Source: Alloalcanivorax marinus
GTDB lineage: Bacteria; Pseudomonadota; Gammaproteobacteria; Pseudomonadales; Alcanivoracaceae
NCBI RefSeq assembly: GCF_016906305.1
Contig: NZ_JADDOL010000008.1
Span: 103,123-167,122 of the forward strand
DNA length: 64,000 bases
Direction: 5' to 3'
The notes under the pieces were generated by a model that did no database searches, was not told where the DNA came from, and saw only the letters and a list, made by a program, of their open reading frames with translations. Below, in pieces: positions 27,039 to 37,548 of the stretch (position 1 is the stretch's first letter; every line of letters starts with the position of its first letter). Position numbers and translations under genes: made by a program.

Positions 27039-27806
27039 TTACCGCTGCTTCAGACTGGCCTCCAGGGCCCGCGTCAGGTCGCTGGAGGCACGCCGCCGCT
27101 TGGGCGGCGCCTTGCGCACCTTGCCGCCGCGCCGCTTGGTGTCGATCAGATCCATCACCCGTTGCCGGTATTCGTCCTGGTATTCACCGGGGTCGAAATG
27201 GGTCTCCAGCATGCCGATCAGTTGCTTCGACATGTCCAGTTCGCGGCGGTCCAGGGCGGCGCCACCGGGGGCGGACAGCGCCGTCTGGCTGACCACCTGC
27301 TCGCGGTGCCGCAGGGTCACCAGCATCGGGTGCCCTTCGTGCACGCGCAACGCGCCCAGGTACTCCTTGTCGCGCATCACCCAGCGGGCCAGGCCCTCCC
27401 GATTGTCCCGTTCCAGGGCCGTCGCCAGCGCGTCCAGGTCGCTCCGGTCGTCGCCGTCCGGCCCCAGGTAATAGGGCCGGTCGTACCAGCGGTGGTCGAT
27501 GGCGCCAAGGGGCAGCGCGCTCAGCAGCTCGATATCCCGGCTTTTGTCCGGATTCACGGTGGCCAGATCGTCGTCGGTGAGCAGCACCCGGCGGCCGTCG
27601 TCCGCCTGCCAGGCACGCAGGCTGTCCGCGTAGGGCACCGGCTTGCCGGTTCCCGGATTGACCAGCACCTGGCGCACCGGGGCCTTGTCGGTGCGATGCA
27701 GCAGACGAAAATGCACGCTCCGATCCGCCACCGCCGAGTAAAGTTTGACCGGCACCCGTTCCTTGCCGGCCACCAGCACGCCCTTCCAGATCGCCCGCGC
27801 GCTCAT
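27039..27806 (-). CDS. DNA end-binding protein Ku (copy 2, short form)
   Basis: A 255-residue second Ku paralogue, well diverged from copy 1. The core begins AIWKGVLVAGKERVPVKLYSAV and includes HRWYDRPYYLGPDG, LARWVMRDKEYLGALR and LDMSKQLIGMLETHFDPGEYQDEYR, ending in a basic KAPPKRRRASSDLTRALEASL segment. It lacks the H1-like tail. The start at 27806 overlaps the stop of the zinc-ribbon gene by 4 bp, pointing to translational coupling. Paired Ku proteins in other bacteria may act as heterodimers; that is inference here. Confidence 0.9.
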   Translation of the reverse strand: MSARAIWKGVLVAGKERVPVKLYSAVADRSVHFRLLHRTDKAPVRQVLVNPGTGKPVPYADSLRAWQADDGRRVLLTDDDLATVNPDKSRDIELLSALPLGAIDHRWYDRPYYLGPDGDDRSDLDALATALERDNREGLARWVMRDKEYLGALRVHEGHPMLVTLRHREQVVSQTALSAPGGAALDRRELDMSKQLIGMLETHFDPGEYQDEYRQRVMDLIDTKRRGGKVRKAPPKRRRASSDLTRALEASLKQR

Positions 27807-27991
27807 GGCGCCGCCTCGCCGCAATCCGGACAGACCACCCGGTCCTCCACCGCCTCGAAGCGGACACAGACCGGGCATACCGGTTGGTCGCAATGCACGC
27901 AGAAATAGCCGGCTTCGTAATGAAAATGGTGCTCGCAGAAGCGGCAGTGTTCACTGCCGGGCTCCAGCCACCAATCCGCTCGGGTCGCCAT
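27803..27991 (-). CDS. Small zinc-ribbon protein in the end-joining operon
   Basis: A 62-residue protein with four CxxC or related pairs: CRFCEHHFHYEAGYFC, CVHC, CPVCVRF and CPDCG. The pattern predicts one or two zinc-binding knuckles resembling a B-box or double zinc ribbon. The frame is intact, ends with a 4-bp overlap on the second ku, and starts 21 bp after ligD, so it is very likely a true gene of the operon. No named family is recognised; a role in end recognition or protein contact is possible but unproven. Confidence 0.75.
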   Translation of the reverse strand: MATRADWWLEPGSEHCRFCEHHFHYEAGYFCVHCDQPVCPVCVRFEAVEDRVVCPDCGEAAP

Positions 27992-28012
27992 GGGCCCTCC
28001 CTTATTCCAGCC

Positions 28013-29965
28013 TCAATCCAACGCCAGCTCGCGCTTCATGGCGCGCGTCAGGCCGCGCCGGCAACGGTCGAAATCCGCCCAGGGGTCATCCTTCAAGGCC
28101 GCCAGACGCCGTTTCAGATTGTCCACGTCATAACGATTGGCGCGGCCCACCGTGGCCAGTTCCTCCCAGCGCAGGGGCACCGCCACCGGGGCCCCCGGCC
28201 GGGCCCGCACGGAATAGGACGCCACCGCGGTGTTACCGCGACCGTTACGCAGGTAATCAAGAAACACGCGCCCCTGCCGGCGGGCCTTGCTCATATTGAC
28301 GGTGAGCCGGTCCGGGTCCTGCCCGGCGCGGCGCTCGCAGACCGCCCGGGCGAACGCCTTGGCATCGTCCCAGCCGGTGCCGCGCCGCAGCGGCACCACC
28401 AGATGCAGGCCCTTGCCGCCGGTGGTGCGCACGAACGGCGTCAGGCCCAGGCCCTCCAGGGTGTCGCCCAGGGCGCGTGCCTGCCTGACCAGTTCCCGCC
28501 AGGGCACATCCGGGCCCGGGTCCAGATCGAACACCAGCCGGTCGGGCGTCTCCACCCGGTCCACCCGGCTGCCCCAGGGGTGCAGTTCCATGACGCCGGC
28601 CTGGACCAGCGCCACCAGATGGGCGGCGGTTTCCACGTACACGTACTCGGCCCCGCCGTCGCTTTCGCGCAGACGCACCCGGGGCAGGCTGTCGGGGATC
28701 GGGCGGCGCGGGTGACGCTGGAAAAAGCACTCGGTGTCGAGCCCCTGGGGGCAGCGCAGCAACGCCAGGGGGCGCCGCTCCAGCTCCGGCAGAATGCGCT
28801 CGGCCTGGGCCTCGTAGTAGCGGGCCAGCGCCACCTTGGTGAGCCCCTGCTCCGGGTACAGCACCCGGTCCGGATGGGTGATGCGCACCCCGGCCACCCA
28901 GGCTTCGTCGCGGCGCGGCGAAGAACCGGCGGCGGCGCCGGCGGGCGCGGTGTCCGGATCACGCTCCGGATCGTCCCAGTGCACCTCGTCCGCGCTCTTG
29001 TCCTCGCGGCGCCCACGAAAAGCCGGGTGACGCAACAGCCCGTCGCGGGTGCGCTCGGTGTATTCCACCTCCACCACCAGACGCGGTGTCACCCAGTGGG
29101 TGCCCTTGGCGCCGCGCGGCGGCCCGTGGAACGGGGAGCTCCGGGTTTCCAGGGCGCGCAGTTCCCGGTGCATCGACGCCAGTTGACGCTGGTTGAAGCC
29201 GGTACCGACCCGGCCGGCATACACCAGCTTGCCGTCCTGGTCGTGCGCCCCCAGCAGCAGCGAGCCGAAGCCGCTGCGGCTGCCGCCGGGATCGGTGAAG
29301 CCCCCGACCACGAATTCCTCGTAACGGGCGCACTTCACCTTCAGCCAGTCCTTGCTGCGCTTCTGCCGGTAGACGCCGTCGGCGCGCTTGGCGATCAGGC
29401 CCTCCAGCCCCATGCGACAGAGCCGCTCCAGCAACGCCTCACCGCCCTTTTCCAGGTGGTCGGTGTAGCGCACGGTTCCTTGCGCGTCGGCGCCGGCCCC
29501 TTCCAGCAAGGCGCGCAGGGTGGCCTTGCGTTCCCGGTTGGGCACCTCGGACAGGTCCTGGCCGTTCAGGGCCGGCAGATCGAACACCTGATAGACCAGG
29601 GCGTCGGTGTCGCCCTCGCTGAGCGCTTCCTGCAGCGCCCGGAAGCTGCTGACGCCGTCGTCCATCAACGCCACCACCTCGCCGTCGAGCACCGCGTTGT
29701 CGATCTTCAGGGCGTTCAGGGCGCCGGTCAGCGCCGGGAAGCGGTCGCTCCAGTCCTTGCCGTTGCGGGTGATCAAGCGGACCCGGCCGTCCTCGAAGTG
29801 GGCCAGCAGGCGGTAGCCATCGAACTTGATTTCGTAGAACCAATCGCCGTCGGGCACCCGGTCGGTCAGGGTCGCCAGTTGGGGGGTGAAACGGTCCTGT
29901 TTCAGGGCGCGGGCGCCGGCGGGAATCGCGGGCGATCTGGCGCGCCGGGCTGTCGTCCTTTCCAT
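28013..29965 (-). CDS. ligD: ATP-dependent DNA ligase D (ligase-polymerase form)
   Basis: A 650-residue NHEJ ligase. The ligase domain is first (about residues 25-310), with the adenylated Lys47 in EIKFDGYR, LDGEVVALMDDG and EGLIAKRADGVY. The polymerase/primase domain follows (about 355-640), with VFDLDPGPDVPW carrying metal aspartates and GKGLHLVVPLRRG. There is no N-terminal 3'-phosphoesterase domain, unlike the ~840-residue Pseudomonas LigD; the layout is the two-domain LIG-POL type. ATG at 29965 has GAGGA 8 nt upstream; the frame extends to 30136 without homology. First gene of the operon with the zinc-ribbon and two ku genes. Confidence 0.93.
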   Translation of the reverse strand: MERTTARRARSPAIPAGARALKQDRFTPQLATLTDRVPDGDWFYEIKFDGYRLLAHFEDGRVRLITRNGKDWSDRFPALTGALNALKIDNAVLDGEVVALMDDGVSSFRALQEALSEGDTDALVYQVFDLPALNGQDLSEVPNRERKATLRALLEGAGADAQGTVRYTDHLEKGGEALLERLCRMGLEGLIAKRADGVYRQKRSKDWLKVKCARYEEFVVGGFTDPGGSRSGFGSLLLGAHDQDGKLVYAGRVGTGFNQRQLASMHRELRALETRSSPFHGPPRGAKGTHWVTPRLVVEVEYTERTRDGLLRHPAFRGRREDKSADEVHWDDPERDPDTAPAGAAAGSSPRRDEAWVAGVRITHPDRVLYPEQGLTKVALARYYEAQAERILPELERRPLALLRCPQGLDTECFFQRHPRRPIPDSLPRVRLRESDGGAEYVYVETAAHLVALVQAGVMELHPWGSRVDRVETPDRLVFDLDPGPDVPWRELVRQARALGDTLEGLGLTPFVRTTGGKGLHLVVPLRRGTGWDDAKAFARAVCERRAGQDPDRLTVNMSKARRQGRVFLDYLRNGRGNTAVASYSVRARPGAPVAVPLRWEELATVGRANRYDVDNLKRRLAALKDDPWADFDRCRRGLTRAMKRELALD

Positions 29966-30071
29966 GGTGACATCCTCGTCTGCGACGCTGCCCTTACCAT
30001 CCGCCGACGCCGCGCCGACGGCAACGGCTGGGCGGCCCGGTTCGGTAAAAGATTGTTTGAGATTTTTCCGG

Positions 30072-30105
30072 CAAAAAAAAACGGCCTCCCGAAGGAGGCC
30101 GTTTT
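30072..30105 (-). terminator. Rho-independent terminator of aceA
   Basis: On the minus strand a 12-bp stem (AAAACGGCCTCC / GGAGGCCGTTTT) with a UUCG tetraloop is followed by a run of T. It lies 44 bp beyond the aceA stop and isolates aceA from the ligD operon. Confidence 0.95.
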
Positions 30106-30148
30106 CCGGACATCGGGGCCGGGGCCCCGATCGCACCGAACCGTCGGC

Positions 30149-31744
30149 TTAGCCGAACTGGTTCATGGTGTTGTCCTTACCACCGGCTTTCAGCGCGGCT
30201 TCACCGGAGAAGTACTCTTTGTGGTCATCACCGATGTTGGAACCGGCCATGTCCTGGTGCTTCACGGTGGCGATGCCACGGCGGATTTCCTTACGCTGAA
30301 CGCCCGCGGCGTAGGCCAGCATGCCTTCCTCACCGAAGTAGCCTTCCACCAGCTGGTCGGTGGACAGCGCCGCGGTGTGGTAGGTCGGCAGCGTGATCAG
30401 GTGGTGGAACACACCGGCTTCACGGGCGGCCTTGGCCTGGAACTCCTGGGTCCAGCGATCGGCTTCGGCGGCCAGTTCGCTGTCGTCGTACTTGGCGTTC
30501 ATCAGGTCGCCACGGTCGTAGCCGGATACGTCCTTGCCTTCTTCCTTCCAGGCATCGAATACCTGCTGACGGAAGTTCAGGGTCCAGTTGAAGGACGGGC
30601 TGTTGTTGTACACCAGCTTGGCGCTCGGCTCTTGCTCGCGGATGCGGTCGACCATGTGCTTGATGTGGGCCACGTTCGGGGTCGGGGTTTCGATCCACAG
30701 CAGGTCGGCGCCGTTTTGCAGGCTGGTGACACAGTCCAGAACCACGCGGTCGATGTTGGTGTCGCGACGGAACTGGAACAGGCCGCTGGACAGCTTGGTC
30801 GGCTTGATCAGCTTGCCGTTGGTTTTCACCAGCACGTCACCGTTGGCGACCTGGGACGGATCAGTCACTTCGTCGCCTTCCAGGAACGCGTTGTACTGGT
30901 CGGCCAGATCACCTTCCTCGGTGGACACGGCGATCTGCTTGGTCAGGCCGGCGCCTTCGGAGTCGGTACGGGCAACGATCACGCCGTCGTCCACGCCCAG
31001 CTCCAGGAACGCGTAGCGAACGGCGTTCAGCTTGGCGATGAAGTCGGCATGGGGAACGGTCACTTTACCGTCCTGGTGGCCGCACTGCTTCTCGTCGGAA
31101 ACCTGGTTCTCGATCTGGATGCAGCAGGCACCGGCTTCGATCAGCTTCTTGGCCAGCAGGTAGGTGGCTTCCGGGTTACCGAAGCCGGCGTCGATGTCGG
31201 CGATGATCGGCACAACGTGGGTTTCGAAGTTGTCGATCTTGCCAATGATTTCCTTCTGCTTGGCCTCGTCACCGGCGGCCTTGGCATCGTCCAGGGCACG
31301 GAACAGGTGGTTCAGTTCCCAGGCGTCCGCTTGCTTGAGGAAGGTGTACAGCTCGCGGATCAGGTCGGCGACCACGGTTTTCTCGTGCATGGACTGGTCG
31401 GGCAGCGGACCGAACTCGGAACGCAGCGCGGCAACCATCCAGCCGGACAGGTACAGGTACTTGCCCTTGGTGGCACCGAAGTGCTTCTTGATGGAAATCA
31501 TCTTCTGCTGACCGATGAAACCGTGCCAGCAACCCAGGGACTGCGTGTACTTGGAGTTGTCCGCGTCATAGGCGGCCATGTCCTCGCGCATGATCTTGGC
31601 GTTGTACTTGGCGATGTCCAGATGGGTCTTGAAGCGGTTCTGCAGGCGCATGCGAACAGCGGATTCCGGGTTGATGTCGTGCCAGGTCTTATTGGCGCCA
31701 ACCACGGAGTTCAGTGCTTCGATCTCTTTCAGGTACTGTGACAT
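30149..31744 (-). CDS. aceA: Isocitrate lyase
   Basis: A 531-residue glyoxylate-cycle enzyme splitting isocitrate to glyoxylate and succinate, needed for growth on acetate, fatty acids or alkanes. The catalytic loop is KQCGHQDGK with Cys221 (E. coli form KKCGH). IADIDAGFGNPE, ACCIQIENQVSDEKQ and VARTDSEGAGL are further landmarks. The length is that of the large isocitrate lyase class of Pseudomonas and relatives rather than the 434-residue enteric form. It stands alone with a strong terminator; malate synthase is not in the window. Confidence 0.95.
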   Translation of the reverse strand: MSQYLKEIEALNSVVGANKTWHDINPESAVRMRLQNRFKTHLDIAKYNAKIMREDMAAYDADNSKYTQSLGCWHGFIGQQKMISIKKHFGATKGKYLYLSGWMVAALRSEFGPLPDQSMHEKTVVADLIRELYTFLKQADAWELNHLFRALDDAKAAGDEAKQKEIIGKIDNFETHVVPIIADIDAGFGNPEATYLLAKKLIEAGACCIQIENQVSDEKQCGHQDGKVTVPHADFIAKLNAVRYAFLELGVDDGVIVARTDSEGAGLTKQIAVSTEEGDLADQYNAFLEGDEVTDPSQVANGDVLVKTNGKLIKPTKLSSGLFQFRRDTNIDRVVLDCVTSLQNGADLLWIETPTPNVAHIKHMVDRIREQEPSAKLVYNNSPSFNWTLNFRQQVFDAWKEEGKDVSGYDRGDLMNAKYDDSELAAEADRWTQEFQAKAAREAGVFHHLITLPTYHTAALSTDQLVEGYFGEEGMLAYAAGVQRKEIRRGIATVKHQDMAGSNIGDDHKEYFSGEAALKAGGKDNTMNQFG

Positions 31745-31898
31745 GGTCGATCCTTGTCAGTAGAAGAATGAACATCGACGACGCCGCCGCCACCGATTGC
31801 GCGCATTCTAGGAGCCGGCTTTTTATAAAAACAATCAATATCGATGATAGCCGGTATTTTCCTTATGAATGTTTATCGAAAACGGGCACTTAGCGACG

Positions 31899-31963
31899 AA
31901 AACGCCCGGCGCCCCCGGGCCACGGGGGCCGGCGACCCGCCGGTCACCGTCGCCGGGGGCGCC
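31899..31963 (-). terminator. Large GC-rich hairpin after the universal stress gene
   Basis: GGCGCCCCC (31908-31916) pairs perfectly with GGGGGCGCC (31955-31963), with further pairing inside. On the minus strand it is followed by GGGCGTTTTCG, giving a short U-tract. It abuts the stop codon of the stress protein gene. Confidence 0.6.
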
Positions 31964-32809
31964 TCAGCGCAGAATCAGATGGGGCACGCCGGCGTGGCGG
32001 ATCAGGCGGTCGGTGGTGCTGCCGATCAGAAACTCGCGAATCCGTGAGTGGCCGTAGGCCCCCATCACCACCAGATCCAGGCCGTGGGCTTCCTGGTAAC
32101 GGTGCAGCTCCGCTTCCACGTCGCCGTCCAGGGTCGCCACCGTCACCGGATGGCCGCTGTTCTCCAGGCGCTCGGCCGCCCGCCGCAGATCGTCCCGGTC
32201 GGCCCCGGCGCCGTTCACCTGCACCAGATGGCAGGCCAGGCCGCGCAGCAGCGGGCTGCTGGCGAGCAGGCGCACGCCCTCGCGCATGGACGGGCTGTTG
32301 TCGTAGGCGATCATCAGCGCGGCGGGCTCCCGGAACGGCCCCACCGCCATCAGCACCGGCCGCTCCACGCCCCGGATCAGCTTCTCCACGTTGTCGCCGA
32401 TCTGCTGAACACCGGTGTGGCCGGTGCCCTGCTTGCCGATCACCAGCAGCCGGGTCTGATCGCCCAGCTCACGCACCGCGTCCAGCAATTTGCCGTGGCG
32501 CTGGCGCAGCACCGGCGCCGGGTGGCCGGCGGCCACCAGCCGTTCGCTGGCGGCGTCCAGCAGCGCCCGGCCCTGTTCCAGGGCCAGCCGGTTGCGGCGC
32601 GCGTCCAGGTCCGCCAGTTCCTTGAGCAGGGCTTCCCGGGTGCCCAGCCCGATGCTGCCGCTCAGGTTGGGCTCGCTGGGGTAGCGCTCTTCATCCAGGA
32701 CGTGCAGCAGCATCAGCGGCGCATCCAGCCGGCGGGCCGCCCAGGCGGCGTGGTCACACAGGGTCTCCGCCGCGGCGGACCCGTCGATACAGGCAATCAC
32801 ATGACTCAT
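31964..32809 (-). CDS. Tandem universal stress protein
   Basis: A 281-residue protein with two UspA folds. The first (about 1-150) begins MSHVIACIDGSAAAETLCDHAAWAARR and has the nucleotide-binding-like LLVIGKQGTGHTGVQQIGDNVEKLIRG. The second (about 155-281) begins MIAYDNSPSMREGV and ends VMGAYGHSRIREFLIGSTTDRLIR, a G-x2-G-x(9)-G(S/T)-like site. Cytoplasmic stress protein that probably binds ATP. It lies 25 bp downstream of the SulP transporter gene, so the two are likely co-transcribed. Confidence 0.9.
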   Translation of the reverse strand: MSHVIACIDGSAAAETLCDHAAWAARRLDAPLMLLHVLDEERYPSEPNLSGSIGLGTREALLKELADLDARRNRLALEQGRALLDAASERLVAAGHPAPVLRQRHGKLLDAVRELGDQTRLLVIGKQGTGHTGVQQIGDNVEKLIRGVERPVLMAVGPFREPAALMIAYDNSPSMREGVRLLASSPLLRGLACHLVQVNGAGADRDDLRRAAERLENSGHPVTVATLDGDVEAELHRYQEAHGLDLVVMGAYGHSRIREFLIGSTTDRLIRHAGVPHLILR

Positions 32810-32834
32810 GGTCGATCCTCGAATCCGGGGTGGC

Positions 32835-34313
32835 TCAGTGGCCGCCCATGATTTTTTCCACGGCGTCCGGCTTGTCGTGAACGGCGTATTTGTCCACCAG
32901 GGTGGCGCTGGCCTGGTCCAGGCCGATCACTTCCACGTCGGTGCCCTCGCGGCGGAACTTGATCACCGCCTTGTCCAGCGCGCCGATGGCGGTGATGTCC
33001 CAGAAGCGGGCGCGGTGCACGTCGATGGTCACCTTTTGCAGGCCTTCCTTGTAGTCGAAGGCGGCCAGGAAACGGTCCGCGGAGGTAAAGAACACCTGCC
33101 CCACCACCTGGTAATGGCGCTGATAGCCGGCGTCGTCCGCGTCGCTGGTCACATAGAACACCCGGCCCACCTTGTTGGCGTAGAACAAGGCACTGAGCAG
33201 CACCCCGACGCCCACGCCGAGGGCCAGATTGTGGGTGAACACGGTGACCGCCACGGTCACCAGCATCACCACGCTGCTGCTCGGCGGGTGCCGGCGCAGG
33301 TTGAGTATCGACTCCCAGCTGAAGGTGCCGATGGACACCATGACCATCACCGCCACCAGGGCGGCCATGGGAATGCGCGACACCCAGTCGCCCAGGAACA
33401 CCACCAGCACCAGCAGCACCACGCCGGCGATCAGGGTGGACAGGCGGGTGCGGCCGCCGGACTTCATGTTGATCACCGACTGGCCGATCATGGCGCAGCC
33501 GGCCATGCCGCCGAGGAAGCCGGAGGCGATGTTGGCCATGCCCTGGCCCCGGCACTCGCGGTGCTTGTCGCTGTCGGTGTCGGTCAGGTCGTCGACGATG
33601 GTGGCGGTCATCATGGATTCCAGCAGCCCCACCACCGCCATGGTCAGCGACACCGGGAAAATGATGCGCAGGGTCTCCAGGGACAGGGGAATGTCCGGCA
33701 GCAGGAACACCGGCAGGCTGTCCGGCAGCTCGCCCTTGTCGCCCACGGTGGGCATCTCCAGGCCGAAAAACACGGCCACGGCGGTAAGCACCAGGATGCA
33801 CACCAGCGGCGACGGCACCGCCCGGGTCAGCAGCGGGAACAGATAGATGATGCCCAGCCCGGCGGCGGTCATGGCGTAGACGTGCCAGGTGACGCCGATC
33901 AGCTCCGGAATCTGGGCCATGAAGATCAGGATCGCCAGGGCGTTGACGAAGCCGGTGACCACCGAGCGCGACACGAAGCGCATCACCGTGGCCAGCTTGA
34001 AAATGCCGAACACGATCTGCAGCACCCCGGTGAGGATGGTGGCGGCCAGCAGGTATTGCAGGCCGTGCTCGCGCACCAGGGTCACCATCAACAGCGCCAT
34101 GGCCCCGGTGGCGGCGGAGATCATCCCCGGCCGGCCGCCGGCGAAGGCGGTCACCACCGCGATACAGAACGAGGCGTACAGCCCCACCTTGGGGTCCACC
34201 TCGGCGATGATGGAGAAGGCGATGGCCTCCGGGATCAGGGCCAGCGCCACGACGAGGCCGGAGAGCACGTCGCCCCGGACATTGGAAAACCAGTTTTCTT
34301 TCAACGGCAGCAA
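32835..34313 (-). CDS. SulP family inorganic anion transporter
   Basis: A ~492-residue SulP/SLC26 transporter. The signature [21 protein letters not shown] is followed by PKVGLYASF and about ten further membrane segments, with [25 protein letters not shown] in the middle. A C-terminal STAS domain ends the protein (about 395-490: [23 protein letters not shown]). Substrate may be sulfate or bicarbonate; BicA-like bicarbonate uptake is often paired with Usp proteins. Start chosen: TTG at 34313 with AGAAGGA 7 nt upstream, which puts [10 protein letters not shown] at the N-terminus as in relatives. ATG at 34355 has no Shine-Dalgarno but would add 14 residues. Confidence 0.85.
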   Translation of the reverse strand: MLPLKENWFSNVRGDVLSGLVVALALIPEAIAFSIIAEVDPKVGLYASFCIAVVTAFAGGRPGMISAATGAMALLMVTLVREHGLQYLLAATILTGVLQIVFGIFKLATVMRFVSRSVVTGFVNALAILIFMAQIPELIGVTWHVYAMTAAGLGIIYLFPLLTRAVPSPLVCILVLTAVAVFFGLEMPTVGDKGELPDSLPVFLLPDIPLSLETLRIIFPVSLTMAVVGLLESMMTATIVDDLTDTDSDKHRECRGQGMANIASGFLGGMAGCAMIGQSVINMKSGGRTRLSTLIAGVVLLVLVVFLGDWVSRIPMAALVAVMVMVSIGTFSWESILNLRRHPPSSSVVMLVTVAVTVFTHNLALGVGVGVLLSALFYANKVGRVFYVTSDADDAGYQRHYQVVGQVFFTSADRFLAAFDYKEGLQKVTIDVHRARFWDITAIGALDKAVIKFRREGTDVEVIGLDQASATLVDKYAVHDKPDAVEKIMGGH

Positions 34314-34661
34314 AACGGAATCCTTCTGACAAAAATCCGCACGAAACGCGACCATGGCCACGCCGGCGCGGCAAACCAATAACACACAAGAATGACGGCC
34401 GAGGGGCCGGGTACGCCGTCCAGGAAGACGGCCGACGGGGTCACTCAGGGTGACCGGGGGGTGGGAACGCTAGGGCGGATTGGACGCCATGGACATATCG
34501 AAATCGGGGTCGGTGCCAAACAGGGCGGCGAGTCTAGCACAGCGACCCGGGCCCCGCGACCGCGCCGCCGGTGAGGTGTAGGAGCGGCTTCAGCCGCGAT
34601 GGTCCGACCCCGTCGCGGGACCACCGCGGCTGAAGCCGCTCCTACTGGCGTGGCGGGGCGA
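34314..34661. other. Intergenic interval upstream of sulP, containing a REP element
   Basis: Between the sulP start and the prfC stop (both minus strand) no gene is seen. The interval holds the likely sulP promoter region, a small GTCAC-TCAGG-GTGAC hairpin near 34439 and the third REP-like palindrome next to prfC. Confidence 0.5.
34578..34645. repeat. REP-like inverted repeat, copy 3
   Basis: GTAGGAGCGGCTTCAGCCGCGA and its inverse, separated by about 24 bp that itself holds GGTCC...GGACC pairing, form a long hairpin. This copy carries the cleanest form of the unit also seen at 1432 and 18085. Lies just beyond the prfC stop codon. Confidence 0.85.
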
Positions 34662-36242
<1,581 letters not shown>

Positions 36243-36304
36243 ACAAGCCTCGGTTTGCGTCGGCGCGCATTGTACGCCTGACCGAAGCATTCTTGTAGAA
36301 GCGC

Positions 36305-37003
36305 CTAGCCGGCGAGGCGGGCCCGCAGGCGGCTGATCGCCTGGCTGTGCAGCTGGCAGACCCGGGATTCGGTGACCCCGAGCACGGCGCCGATTTCCTT
36401 GAGGTTGAGCTCCTCCTGGTAATACAGCGCCAGCAGCAGCTTCTCGCGCTCCGGCAGGGTGTCGATGGCGGCGGTGAGCTGCTCGCGGCGCTCCCCTTCC
36501 AGCAGCGCCGCGAACGGATTGAGCGGCGCGCCACTACCGGCCTCCGGCTCGCCGCGCTCCTCCACCATCTCTTCGTAGGGCAGCAGATAGCCGTTGTTGG
36601 TGTCGGTGAGCAGCTGCTGGTATTCGGCCAGGTCCATGCCCATCTCGGCGGCGATTTCCCGCTCCTCGGCGGGCCGGCCCAGGCGCTGTTCCAGCCGGTG
36701 CACGCACTGGTCCAGGGCGCGGGCGTTGCGGCGCACGCTGCGCGGCAGCCAGTCGCGGGTGCGCAGCTCGTCGATCATGGCGCCGCGAATACGCTGGCTG
36801 GCGAAGGTGGCGAAGCTGGCACCGGCGTTGGCGTCGAAGCGGCGCAGGGCGTCCAGCAGGCCGACGGTGCCGGCCTGGATCAGATCGTCCAGGTCGATGC
36901 CGGACGGCAGCTTCACCTGCAACGCCAGCGCCTGGCGGCGTACCGCCGGGAGATGCTGTTCCAGCAAGGCGTTCTGATCGATTTTTCCCTGAGCCGTGTA
37001 CAT
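36305..37003 (-). CDS. fliA: Flagellar sigma-28 factor FliA
   Basis: A 232-residue sigma factor for late flagellar genes. Region 2 (MYTAQGK start, [41 protein letters not shown]) is followed by region 3 and region 4 ([42 protein letters not shown]). This matches FliA in length (E. coli 239) and motif order. AGGAGG lies 11 nt upstream. FliA-type promoters are readable elsewhere in the window before motA, an mcp, cheB, fliD and fliC. The anti-sigma gene flgM is not in the window. It is the last motility gene of the leftward run, after flhE. Confidence 0.95.
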   Translation of the reverse strand: MYTAQGKIDQNALLEQHLPAVRRQALALQVKLPSGIDLDDLIQAGTVGLLDALRRFDANAGASFATFASQRIRGAMIDELRTRDWLPRSVRRNARALDQCVHRLEQRLGRPAEEREIAAEMGMDLAEYQQLLTDTNNGYLLPYEEMVEERGEPEAGSGAPLNPFAALLEGERREQLTAAIDTLPEREKLLLALYYQEELNLKEIGAVLGVTESRVCQLHSQAISRLRARLAG

Positions 37004-37106
37004 GGAATCGCCGGCCTCCTCATGATTTCGGGAGTGTTTCCGATAACCGTCATTATTCGGCCCGAGCGGGCCACCGGATGCGGCGAATAAGCGAGGTTGC
37101 GACGGG

Positions 37107-37538
37107 CTATTCGCCGCTTTGCCCCACCACCGCGCCGGTCACCGTGAGCCGCAACCGGTCCACCCGCACCGGGGCGGCGCCATCGGCCAGGCGAAACCGG
37201 AACCGCAACGGCGCGTCGGCGCGCCAGCGCGACGGCGCAGGGGCCCGCCCCCGGGCGCCGTGCAGCCGCACGCAGCGGTCCGCCTGGCACAACCAGGCCC
37301 GGGGCGGCGGACCGCCGTGCACCCGGTACGCCCAGCTGAAGCGTGCCGGGACCAGCCCGGCGGCCGGCGCCGGCGGCCTCAGAGCCTCGCTCCGGTAGTC
37401 ACGGTCCGCGCCAGCCACCCGCACCGCCGCCGGCGAGGCGGTCCAACTGACGGTGGCGGCGCCGGCGGCGGTGGCCAGACACACCAGCAGCGGCGGCACC
37501 AGCCACAGGGCCCGTCTTGCTCGTCCCCGCCGCCTCAT
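37107..37538 (-). CDS. flhE: Flagellar protein FlhE
   Basis: A 143-residue exported protein: a basic N-terminus and signal peptide (LWLVPPLLVCLATAAGAA, residues ~11-28), then a beta-rich domain with WAYRVHGGPPPRAWLCQADRCVRL, where the cysteine pair and the RFRFRLADG stretch match FlhE. In enterics flhE closes the flhBAE operon and acts in the periplasm to limit proton leak through the export gate. It starts 10 bp after the flhF stop. Identification is by position and pattern; similarity to enteric FlhE is moderate. Confidence 0.7.
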   Translation of the reverse strand: MRRRGRARRALWLVPPLLVCLATAAGAATVSWTASPAAVRVAGADRDYRSEALRPPAPAAGLVPARFSWAYRVHGGPPPRAWLCQADRCVRLHGARGRAPAPSRWRADAPLRFRFRLADGAAPVRVDRLRLTVTGAVVGQSGE

Positions 37539-37548
37539 CGCCCCACGC

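Noticed and set aside
27884..31741. Long + strand open frame of ~1,285 codons opposite ligD and aceA
   Set aside because: Antisense shadow; the minus strand has unambiguous isocitrate lyase and LigD domains.
36243..36304. Functional link between fliA and prfC as one operon
   Set aside because: Same strand and 62 bp apart, but release factor 3 has no known flagellar role; adjacency alone is weak evidence.
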